Shown here: in pieces, positions 25,441-36,700 of the stretch | Numbering within the stretch: the stretch's first letter is position 1 | Layout: every line of letters begins with the position of its first letter | NCBI GenBank assembly: GCA_958510825.1 | Contig: OY294047.1 | Coordinates: forward strand, 4,712,001-4,776,000 | DNA from: Brachypterus glaber | Taxonomy: Eukaryota; Arthropoda; Insecta; Coleoptera; Kateretidae | DNA length: 64,000 bases | Direction: 5' to 3' | The notes under the pieces: model-generated | Databases searched by the model: none | Told to the model about the DNA's origin: nothing | Seen by the model: the letters and a program-made list of their open reading frames with translations, nothing else | Program-made: the position numbers and the translations under genes

Positions 25441-25901
25441 ACTCTTTACAGTGATGGAATAGATTTTTCAAATGTATACATTTATACAGATAGATTTTTT
25501 TTTAATTCACACCCAAAATGGCATATTTAATTAACTATAAAGAAAAATTTTGGTTTGTCGAAAAAAAAATCAAATGCTACCGAAGTGCCGTAAATTAGGT
25601 ATAAGTCGTACAAAAGTCGTACACAAAAAATATTGAAAATTTGGTCCTCTTTATTTTCATATGGAACGTTTTTTGTCCTAGGATCTTAAGATATTTTGAA
25701 TGATTAGTTTTTTTTTGTGAAAAATACGTAAAAAAAATGACAGTTACAAATTGAGGTCACAAAATTGGTCTTTTATTTTCAGCCCTAAACCCAACCTAAT
25801 AAACAGTCATCGGCGAATTTCCAGTGCTCGCATAGGCGCCGCGTCGATTCTAGCGTTGACGCGAGGTTTTAAATATTTACATTTTTATTTTCTTCGAAAA
25901 A

Positions 25902-25953
<52 letters not shown>

Positions 25954-26105
25954 TATACATATTTATAGTTAATATGTATAGTCAATATTGTTGTGCGTAA
26001 CAAATTAGTCGTCAAATGTTTCGATTTATAAAAATTTCCCTCATAATTCGGCAAAATTATTCCCTGAATTATTTCCAGGTAAAACTACCTGACCTCTGGG
26101 CTAAA
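25441..26105. other. Transposon fragments with (TA)n microsatellite
   Basis: 25450-25800 resembles the interior of the 31081-31858 element. 25907-25970 is an AT/ATAC run. Near 26065 a segment reads CCTGAATTATTTCCAGGTAA, a piece of that element's end. Confidence 0.5.
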
Positions 26106-27184
26106 AAATGTCAAAAAATCGCGATTTTCAAAATCAAAAACGCTCCCTGGCTTAAAAGTTGCCCCTTAGTAAAAAACAGTGGCCACTCAAAAATGAGCCA
26201 AATCTATAAATGTTTAGAGGTAGCTCAAAGCACTCAAACTTAAAAAAAAATCGGTACCTGTTTTTCGGATAAAAACTGATACCGATAAAAATTGAGGAAA
26301 TTTTAAAGGGTTTCTTTGGTAATATTTAGAAACAATACTAAATGTAAGAACTAAAACAATTATATCCTCCCCTCCCCTTAAGTTAGAACATGAAAAAATC
26401 GCCAATTATTTGAAGATTTCGCGAAAATTAAATTTTTGCAAGTTTTTAAAAGTGCATAAAAAATAGTTTTAAATAAAAAAGCTGCAAAATTATATATTAG
26501 TATATAAGCATATTTACATGTTAACCTACATGACTATACAGAAAACATAATTTTGTTCCTCAAGTTGAGTAAAAAAAATTAATTTCGATTAGAAACCGGG
26601 TGGATTTTCTGTTTTTTGCCTAGAACTTTTTTCGGTGTACTTTTTTTTTGATTTTTTGGTTGGAATACTTTTTTATGTAAAAATACACAAAAAAGTTTCT
26701 GTGGTTTAACAGTTTTAAAGATAAATGCATTTAAAAGTAAATTTTTACGCATGAAGAACCAAAAATAAAAAAATTAAAAAATATAAAGCAAAAAACAAAT
26801 ATTTTAGTAATGAGTGGTTATTTAACATTAAAAACATAGAAAAAGTTTATATGCACCTTGGTCAAAAAATCATTCCTAAGGAAGTTATGTCCTTTCAAAT
26901 ATGCCCATTTTCAATAAATTTTCGCAAAATCTTCAAATAATTGGCGATTTTTTTATGTTCTAACTTAAGGGAAGGGGAAATATAATTTTTTTAGTTTTCT
27001 CACAATTAGTATTGTTTCTAAATATTATTAGGTACCGATATTTTTTAAAGTTTGAGTGCTTTGAGCTACCTCTAAACATTAATCGATTTGACTCATTTTT
27101 GAGTGGCCACTGTTTTTTACTAAGGAGCAACTTTTGAGCCAGAGAGCGTTTTCGATTTCGCAAATCGGAATTTTTTGACACACC
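26106..27184. mobile_element. Long foldback element family G
   Basis: Outer segments TGTCAAAAAATC and, reversed, the same; arms share AAAACAGTGGCCACTCAAAA, TTTAGAGGTAGCTCAAAGCA and TTCGCGAAAATT against AATTTTCGCAAAAT. Length about 1.08 kb. A partial copy is at 37563-37975. Non-coding. Confidence 0.7.
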
Positions 27185-27719
27185 CTATTATCAAAAAAAC
27201 GTTTTTTTATATTTCTAAAAAAGTGTATCTTTTACAATTTTCTTTCACATGGAAATTGATTTCTTATGTCATCAGGTATGTTTTAGTCCAAAAAATGTAG
27301 GGGTCCACGAAATTTTTATTTAAAATCGCCCAGGTGAACCGTGCGGACTTGAAGACTTGCAGACGAAGTTTCTATATTTTATTTCCTTACTGGAAAATAC
27401 CTATGCAAAATAAATAATTATTAATTTATAATAATTATAAATCAATTATTAAATTGTTAGCAATAAGTTAATGATAGACTTATAAACAATAATTACATTA
27501 CTGGAAGATTTTTATTGATAAATGTAAATAAATAAAAAATATAATAATAACCCTTTCATCACGGTTAAAAGGATAACAAAAATTTAAAGTTTTTTTGTGA
27601 AAATGGCGCCAAATAGAGGTTGGTATCTTAATCGGGATAGGAGTTGATATTTGAGTTTAAATCGTGTTTTTCTAACATTTAGTGGCCCTAAGGATCTTCC
27701 GTTAAGTTGGTACACACAT

Positions 27720-28655
27720 ACCGGGTGTCCCACCAGATTTAGACGGGCTATATTTCCGTTATTAAAAAACATAAAAAAAATAAAAAAATAAAATTAAATA
27801 GGAGTTAAAATAAAATTTACTGACTAATGCAAAACTACCCATTTCTCACCCACCCCTTGTAACTACCCCAACTATTGTTTTTCAAATAGCACCCCCAATT
27901 TTTACTAAAGAATATAAAAGCACATCTTATTTTAAATTTAGCCATATAAGTGGTATCCTATTTTTTTTAAGGAGCTCCAAAAAACAATTATTATTTATTA
28001 ATAATAGGGTGGTATTTAGAACATAGTTGCAGGTGGTTCCAGAAGAGTGGGTTATTAAGGGTTGGTTTGGATACATTATTCAATTGTCTTTTCGGTACTA
28101 TTTAACGTAACTTTTTGGAAACATTTTTGATAAAAAATAAAGCTTGTGATCTGATAGAGTTGGTTTTTGTAGTACCTTAAAAAATAAGATATCACTTATA
28201 TATTCTTTATTAAAAATTGGATATGCTGTTAAAATAATCAAAGTTGGGACTGGTTTTAACCCTTACCCTCCAGGGTGTCACAATTGTGACTTTACTTATT
28301 TATTTTTTTTAAGGCAATATTAATGCAAAATAATTTTATAGACTTTTTATGTATGCAAACAAATATGCAAATTTAATTTGGTATAATACAGCTCTCCTGA
28401 AACTATAAGGAAACAAAAACTCGAGCAAAAAACTAAAAACAAAATTGGTTTAATTTTTATTTTTTTTTTCTTCTTTTTAGGCGTACCAAAATTATAAAAA
28501 ACACAATTAAATCGAAAAATTTAGTCTCGGGAGGGTAAGAGTTAAGAGGTTGGGTGAGTAAGGGGTAGTAAATAAATTCTACTTCGACTTCCATTTAATT
28601 TTTTTCAATTTTGTGTTTTAATAATGGAGATCGAGGCTGTCTAAAACTTGTTGGG
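27720..28655. mobile_element. Mariner-like element with diverged TIRs
   Basis: Left end CCGGGTGTCCCACCAGATTT; the right end near 28655 reads, reversed, CGGGCGTCCCAACAAGTTTT and stays alignable for about 50 bp. The interior is AT-rich and non-coding. Confidence 0.55.
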
Positions 28656-28709
28656 ACGCCCGATGTAGAGCTCGATCAGCTGATTCGAATTATAAATATA
28701 GCACATTAT

Positions 28710-28963
28710 CAACGAACTAACAATTATTCTCTCTAGAATACGCATACCGTTAATATAAAGTATCGCCAACATCTCGGTTTGTTTGTAAACAAATAGTAGG
28801 TATATTCAGGCCTGAACAATAACAATTACCAGTAACTGTTATTGTTGTCTCAGTTAGAACAAAGCTGTGCGAGTAAGACAGACAAATGTATATGTTGGCT
28901 ACGTTTTTTTCAGTTTTTACAAATGAAATGCCTATTCTAGAGAGAAGAGTTATTAGTTCGTTG
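28710..28963. mobile_element. MITE with 8-bp TSD (hAT-like), copy 2
   Basis: Over 90% identical to 1180-1432 by eye. The flanks CACATTAT and AACATTAC are an imperfect duplication (6/8), so this copy is probably older. Confidence 0.85.
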
Positions 28964-30298
28964 AACATTACGGGTCTATCCTCTAGAGCCTTAAGAAAAA
29001 TTGCCTTTTTACCATTTTAGTTTTACTAATTAAGTGACACCAGGTATACCAGGTGCACCCGGTATTACTAATTTTATAAACAAATAAAATATTTCTTGAA
29101 AGGGTTTTTTTTATCACTTTTTATTTGTTTACATGTATTGTTTAATTAATTCCTACATGTGTTAAAAACACCAGTGATTAGACAATGTCCGAGCCAGAGT
29201 ATAAGTACCAAATATAAGGTCACCAAACGAATTAGTTCATTTTATTTATTTTAGCATAAGGTATGTTTTTGTGTAAAAATTATTTGTAATTAAAATATTT
29301 AATACAAAAGAAAAAATAAAATTAAAAACTGGACCAAGTGCTTCCAATAGTTTTAATCTTAAACTACATAGTGTATTCCGATTTTTTTATCAAATAACGT
29401 TTTTGTCCAATACCAAAGCGATTAAAAATCGCGAAAATGTTAGATTTTTTTTTAAACAAAGAGTTTTAACTAGTAAAAAATCAAAAGATAACCAAGTAAA
29501 TTTTTTGGAGTGTTGAACAGTATTAACCCCTTCTTATATCGGGAAAAATAATTTTAAAAATCAAACTTTAATTTTTAATAATATAAATATATAATAATAC
29601 TATTTTGTATAAAATGGCATTTATTTTTCACTGTGTACGGAGGCTCCCGCACTATGTACGAAGCTACCCCGCATGCGGGGTGCGTTCGTACGATTTCCAT
29701 TTTTTGGATAAACCTCATAGCTAAACTATGTCACTTCATATCAACATTAAAATACATTTTTATTAAAGCCAGATAAGTAGGCAATTTATCCATACTAAAC
29801 TTGTTTCCAAATAGTTATTAGTGTTTCGTTGACAAGGTTCTAAGTAAAAAGTGTACTAATCCTACCTGCTCTCCCCTATATATAATAATTTTTACATAAT
29901 ATATATATTATTTTTTTTGCAAAAAACGGTGTGTGCCATATGTGGAACACTATGCAGTAAGAAAACTTATTACGTATGTCGGTCGGTCTGTGTGTCCGGG
30001 AAATTTGTGACTACGCCAACTCAAGAACGCTTTGTTCTAAGTTGGGATCGTTTTGGGTATAAATCGGGGTGGGGTAAAGAGGTAAAATTGGGTAAAAACT
30101 AGTTAAATAAAATATATATTTTTTAAGTTATTTTTAAGGTATATCTTTAAAAAGCCAAAATTATTTTTTCCGGAAATATTTTCGATAAAAATAATTTTGT
30201 TTTTTTTATAATATTTTTATAAGAAAAGTGTTTTAGTTAAAATTAGTTTATTCCAGACAGTTTATAATAATTGAAAATGACTGAAAGACTTAGGTCAA
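28964..30298. other. AT-rich region upstream of desaturase A
   Basis: Nothing gene-like. 29973-30005 holds GGTCGGTCTGTGTGTCCGGG, part of a dispersed repeat. 29670-29690 is a CCCCGCATGCGGGG palindrome. No core promoter could be identified. Confidence 0.4.
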
Positions 30299-30549
30299 CG
30301 CACTGATAGAATAAAAGAGTTGTTAATACAACAACATAGTGTTATATATGCACCAACCACAAATTGTACTATAGCATAGTAATAACTATGACATAAGATA
30401 ACATTTGTTGTTGTATTTATTACAATTTTATGTTGTTTACCTCTTAGTTCTACAACTGGTTGTTGTATTGTATAACATATTTACGTTATAACATATTACA
30501 AAATATGGTTGGCCCCTCTATTACAACAACATTTCTATGAGTGTGCCCT
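30299..30549. mobile_element. MITE just upstream of desaturase A exon 1
   Basis: Imperfect inverted ends (CACTGATAGAATAAAAGAGTTGTT against CACTCATAGAAATGTTGTTG on the other strand), rich in ACAACA/TGTTGT. Its right end is about 22 bp before the inferred 5' UTR acceptor. Target duplication not evident. Confidence 0.5.
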
Positions 30550-30596
30550 ATTACTTTTCGATATTTTTTTAGCAACTATTAAAAATACTAAAAATT

Positions 30597-30783
30597 ATGT
30601 CACTGCCATCTGGTGTCTTGTACGAACATGAACAGGTTATCTCCCAAAAAGCAAATAAACCTGAGGAAAGAAAACTACAGTGGGTATGGAGAAATATAAT
30701 TCTATACTCCCTTCTTCATTTAATTGCAGTGTATGGTGTATATTTGATATTTACATCTGCTAAGTTTTACACCACAATTTTTG
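30597..30783 (+). CDS. Desaturase A coding exon 1
   Basis: Starts at the first ATG after a likely splice acceptor (AG at 30571-30572 behind a T-rich tract), so a 5' UTR intron is probable, as is common in insect desaturase genes. It encodes residues 1-62 (starting MSLPSGVLYEHE), including the first membrane segment, and ends in phase 1 at GTAAGT (30784). The opening GVLYEHE and the WRNI motif match paralogue B. Confidence 0.93.
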
Positions 30784-33700
30784 GTAAGTTTTACATTTTT
30801 TTAATGTGAAATAATAAAAAATAATTTATAAAATCCTAGCACAGTCAATTTTTATTTTCAATTTTATATTATTTATTTTTAAAATGCCCTAACATTTTAT
30901 TATTAAAATTATAATATTTTAATAAAATTAACTTTTTTTAGCATTGTTCTTATACCATTGTGCTGTAATTGGAGTAACTGCTGGTTCTCATCGGTTATGG
31001 TCTCATCGTTCCTATAAGGTCAAACGACCTCTTCAACTATTACTCATTGTAATGCAAACATTGGCATTTCAGGTAATGACCAGTACCAGGCATATTTCCA
31101 GCTGTAGTCCAGTCTTTAGGTCAATAAAAGAGCCGTTACCTGGAAATAATTCAGGGAGTTTTGACTTTCGGTTTGTTGGGTAGGGTCAATGGTAGCAAAT
31201 TAAAAAAAAAACAATTTTACGACGTTGAACTTGATTTGGATCTGTTATTTTTTTAAAGTGTTTTTCACAAAAACGGATTTTTAAAATATCTCTTAAACTT
31301 TTTTAGATTTTTATTTATTTTTTTTTTATTTTTCGAAAAACCAATATTGTTCTTTATCGTCGGTTTGGCATGCCTCTTAGAACCTTTTGAGTGAAAATTA
31401 AAAAAATATATATTTTTTTACTTTCTTTTTAATTTACGTGAAATTAATTTTTTTTTTAAATAATTCACACATTTGTGCCCCATTATCTCGAGTAAACCGA
31501 TTTTCGATTGAATCACCTACAGTGTAACGTTTAAGGCGGCGCCGTGAATTAGCTATAAGTTGTACAAAAAATACATGACACAAAAATGTTGGATATTTGG
31601 TCCTCTTTATTTTCATATCAAACGTTTTTTGTCCTAGGATGCACTGATCTTGAGATATTAAAAAGTCCGTTTTTTTTTGTGAAAAATACGTTAAAAAAAT
31701 GACAGTTCCAAATCGAGTTCTATGTCGCAAAATTGCTTATTTGCGGCCTTAAACCCTACCCAATAAATCAAAAATCTAAACTCCCTGAATTATTTCCAGG
31801 TAAAGCCTCTTTTATTAACTTGAAGACTGGGCTATAACTGGAAATACGCCGAGTACTGGTAATGACTGACCAAGAAAGAAGGGTAATGTGTTTAACAGTT
31901 TATGTATGTACATATGTGTTTATGTACTGTTAGTGCGTTTGTAAATATACTCGGCGCATTATCTATCTGAGTAACAAATTGGATCAAGGAAGCTATGATT
32001 AGTGGTTTAAAAATGACTTTTAGTAATATTTTTGTAGCCCATTGTGATTTTGATAATTTTTAACATTTAGGTTAAATTGACTGTCATTTTACGTCTTACA
32101 AATAATAACAAAATCTGTTTAAAAAGTAAAACTTTGTTCAAAATTATAATAAAAGTAAGTTTTTATTCATAAAATGCTATTATAAACTTAAATTTAACAT
32201 TACCTGAATAAAATTACGGACCAGTCTTATTTTAACCAAAAAATTCTCTGTTATAGTGTTTACTTCAAAAATTTATAGAGCACTGCATTATATTACTTCA
32301 TTTAAACAAAATGTTTATAGATTGATGCTTTAGTTTTCTTTTTTTAGAAATGTTAAAATAATGTCTTGATTGACAATAAATTTTAAACAAGATGAAAACC
32401 TTACATAAGGAACTAAATATATTCTGCCAACCAAATAACAAGAAACAAATGACCATCAACTCAGATAGATAATGCGCGGAGTTTATAAAATTTCTGCTTT
32501 TCAGAACAAAATATTTCCTACATATATTCCTACAAAAATAAGTCCTAGGAGAGCAAACAAAACTTTAAATACTTATGTCTCTTAAAAGGAGTTTTATGTA
32601 TAATCATTCCTTACATTTGTACTACATTTTGGACTCACTCTGTATTTCATTAAAGTGGCTTTTCTTACTTCTCCAGAATTCCGCAATTGAATGGGCCCGT
32701 GATCACAGACTGCATCACAAATACAGCGAGACAATAGCCGATCCTCACGATGCCAGGCGCGGAATGTTCTTCGCACACATTGGATGGCTTTTGTGCAGAA
32801 AACAACCGGAAGTGAAAATTAAAGGCAAAGGAATTGATTTATCAGATTTGTATGCGAATCCGCTGTTGGCTTTCCAACATAAACATTACTTTAAATTAAT
32901 GCCAATAATTGCTTTTATTATACCAACAATGATACCGATGTACTTCTGGGGAGAAAGTTTTATCAACGCTTTTGTAATAAACATACTTAGATTTGTTTCT
33001 GGCTTGAATGCTATTTGGTTGATTAATTCTGTTGCCCACCACGAACTACTTGGAGATAGGCCTTATGACAGGTTAGTTTTTGATTACAGCCTAATACACA
33101 AAAATTATTTTGCAGCGGTTTCTTAAATCTGCAGCAATCATTACCAAAAATTTAACATAACAGTACAATTGAGAAGGCCCTTAAGCCATCACTACTAAAA
33201 AATGACCAACAAATTTAGCCTTTTTTTAACATAAACATTAGTTGAAATTAACGCTAATAATTTCCTTTTTTATACTAACAATGATACCGATGTACTTCTG
33301 GGGAGAAAGTTCTGTCAACGCTTTTGTAATAAACATACTTAGATTTGTTTCTGGCTTGAATGCTATTTGGTTGATTAATTCTGTTGCCCACCACGAACTA
33401 CTTGGAGATAGGCCTTATGACAGGTTAGTTTTTGATTACAGCCTAATACACAAAAATTATTTTGAAGCGGTTTCTTAAATCTGCAGCAATCGTTACCAAA
33501 AATTTAACATAACTGTACAATTTAGAAGACCCATAAGCCATCATTACTAAAAAATGACCAACAAATTTAGCCTTTTTTTAACATAAACATTACTTGAAAT
33601 TAATGCTAATAATTTCCTTTGTTATACCAACAATGATACCGATGTACTTCTGGGGAGAAAGTTTTATCAACGCTTTTGTAATAAACATACTTAGATTTGT

Positions 33701-36700
33701 TTCTGGCTTGAATGCTATTTGGTTGATTAATTCTGTTGCCCACCACGAACTACTTGGAGATAGGCCTTATGACAGGTTAGTTTTTGATTACAGCCTAATA
33801 CACAAAAATTATTTTGCAGCGGTTTCTTAAATCTGCAGCAATCATTACCAAAAATTTAACATAACAGTACAATTGAGAAGGCCCTTAAGCCATCGTTACA
33901 AAAAATGACCAACAAATTTAGCCTTTTTTTAACATAAACATTAGTTGAAATTAATGCTAATAATTTTCTTTTTTATACTAACAATGATACCGATGTACTT
34001 CTGGGGAGAAAGTTTTGTCATCGCTTTTGTAATAAACATACTTAGATTTGTTTCTGGCTTGAATGCGGTTTGGTTAATTAATTATATTGCTTACCATAAG
34101 TCGCCTTAGCCCAGGTTAGTTTTTAATTATAGGTGATTTCCATTGAAATAATTGGACGAACTTTACATTGTTTTTCACTTTTAAATGATAAACTTTTTGA
34201 GGTCGCTTAAACTAAATTTTAGAATATATTTTTTTCTAAATCCACCCCTAAGGGGCGGGGGGACCCGGAGGTAGTTTCGTGAAAACTGGAATGTTGGGAA
34301 CGTTCAAGTATTACGTAACGCAAATTGTACAAAAATTTATACACATTATAACCCGGTTCCCGCGTTATTATAGGTTATAGAGATTTCATATTTGGGGGTA
34401 GCCCAAATAGGGGGGGTGTTAGAGGTTAGCCAAAATATGAAATCTCTACAGCTTTAAATAACGCGAGAACCATTGTATGAAATATATGAATTTTGGTACG
34501 ATTTGCGTTGTAATACTTGAACGTTCCCATTGGGATTTTTGAGGTCGCTACAACTGAAACAGAATATTTTTTTTTAAATAAACCCCTGAGGTGGTAGTTT
34601 TCGTGAAATTTTTTGCATTGGGGTTTTTAAGGTTGCTAAAAGTGAATCTGATAATCAAAAATCCATTTCACGCGCGGAGGTAACAAATGGGAAAGCTTAG
34701 TATAGAAAACACTTTTTCTTTTTAGATAGTAGATGGTTGGATTAGGGTTATTTATATTAAAAAACGTTTTTTTACTAAAACTGCCGACGTTTCGTTGGCT
34801 TTATTCCAACTTCTTCAAAAGGCACACTACAAGAAATGTAACAATTATGTTATAACTTTTTAACAATTCAAAGAACCAGAAAGAAAACAATATAAGTCTA
34901 AAAATTAGTTAATAAAATAATAAAATATGATTCTTTTTTTTATATGTAATAAAAAAAAAAAATTTAAAATTGTTTTGCAGACAAAAAAGGCATTGATTAA
35001 TTATATTAAACTATGCATTATAATCTAAACATAGAAATAAAAACATTTAAAATACGGTTTAATTTAATAAAACCTCGTATAAGAACCGTATTTTAAATGT
35101 TTTTATTTCTATGTTTAGATTATAATGCATAGTTTAATATAATTAATCAATGCCTTTTTTGTCTGCAAAACAATTTTAAAACTTTTTTTTATTACATATA
35201 AAAAAAAGAATCATATTTTATTATTTTATTAACTAATTTTTAGACTTATATTGTTTTCTTTCTGGTTCTTTGAATTGTTAAAAAGTTATAACATAATTGT
35301 TACATTTCTTGTAGTGTGCCTTTTGAAGAAGTTGGAATAAATCCAACGAAACGTCGGCAGTTTTAGTAAAAAAACGTTTTTTAATATAAATAACCCTAAT
35401 CCAACCATCTACTATCTAATATTATTGTTGGGTTACCAAACCAAGCTTAAATGAATGAATATTATTAGGAAATAAGCTTAGAAAAATAAATTCGTTCGAT
35501 ATCCCCAATAAAAATTTAGCCTACACTGAAAAAAACAAATAATTAAAAACTGATTTTCTTTAAGACTACTTAAAGGAATTTATTATTCCATCAATCTATT
35601 TTCTAATCATCGTACAGAGTGATATTGGTAGACTGACAGTTTCGGGCTGCTGGCCCTCTTCAGTACCAAGAGTCAACTCTGCACGCTGATTAAGAAAACG
35701 TTTTTAGACTTTACTCGCAAAAGGAATATAGCCATTAGATTGATGTAGACTTGTGCGCCATCTATTTCTAGATGTAGACAACTACTCATACCTCTCCTAA
35801 TCTGGAGACTTTGAATGGTAGCAAGTTGAAGACTTGTGTGTCTCAAGCACATAGTACCACTAACGGGTGGTTAGTGGTACTATGTGCTTGAGACACACAA
35901 GTCTTTAACTTGCTACCATTCAAAGTCTCCAGATTAGGAGAGGTATGAGTAGTTGTCTACATCTAGAAATAGATGGCGCACAAGTCTACATCAATCTAAT
36001 GGCTATATTCCTTTTGCGAGTAAAGTCTAAAAACGTTTTCTTAATCAGCGTGCAGAGTTGACTCTTGGTACTGAAGAGGGCCAGCAGCCCGAAACTGTCA
36101 GTCTACCAATATCACTCTGTACGATGATTAGAAAATAGATTGATGGAATAATAAATTAATATTTTTATAATTTTGTTTAAAATTAAAAATTTCTGTCCTT
36201 ACTTAAAGGAATATTTTAATTTTGGCCCTATTTTACGCAGTAAGCTCTATACTACTGATGTTTATTGATGTTTTTTTTGTTGACAATTTTTAACTAACTT
36301 AAACTTATATATTTAGGTAGGTACATACATGTATATACATATACCAACATCAAAACACCAAATATGGATTGTTTCCCTGTTGAGTTTAGTGCCCTCTTGT
36401 ACAAAGTTTCCGTGCCATGTTTTTGAAATGATTCAAATTTTAAAATTTGCGGATTTTTATCAAAAAACTTTATACCGGGTGTCCCAAATTTTGCTTCCCG
36501 GCTAATATCTTCGTTATTTTTAAGGATAGAAACTTAACATTAAATGGGATCAAAAGTACTTTTAAATAATAACACCCCCTTGAAACCACCCCAAACTTTT
36601 TTTTCAAATAGTTTTCTTAGTGATTTTGAAAGCACTGTAAATTGAATTTAACGGTATATTAGGCTTTTTATTTACCTAAGGGGAAGTAGCCTAAAATAAA

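Larger units (their letters stand above)
35577..36157. mobile_element. Inverted-repeat element with a hammerhead ribozyme in each arm
   Basis: Two near-identical arms of about 285 bp meet around 35867 at the hairpin ACCACTAA/TTAGTGGT. Non-coding. Outer ends read AATTTATTATTCCATCAATC. The architecture matches the Penelope-like element at 60154 (inverted arms, ribozyme motif near the outer end), so it is probably a non-autonomous Penelope relative. Lies in intron 3 of desaturase A. Confidence 0.8.

Noticed and set aside
25869..26054. Frames rich in alternating I and Y at 25751-26054
   Set aside because: Translations of the (TA)n microsatellite.
29917..30102. Cysteine-containing 61-codon frame
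   Set aside because: Runs through a dispersed GGTCGGTCTGT repeat also seen near 10120; no recognisable domain.
32575..32676. N-terminal extension of desaturase A exon 3
   Set aside because: It is intron: a good acceptor lies at 32675-32676, and joining exon 2 there restores the conserved LAFQNSAIEWARDHR context.
33242..33830. Extra desaturase genes suggested by the two 78-codon frames
   Set aside because: They are partial exon 3 copies without the second and third histidine boxes and without their own start exon.
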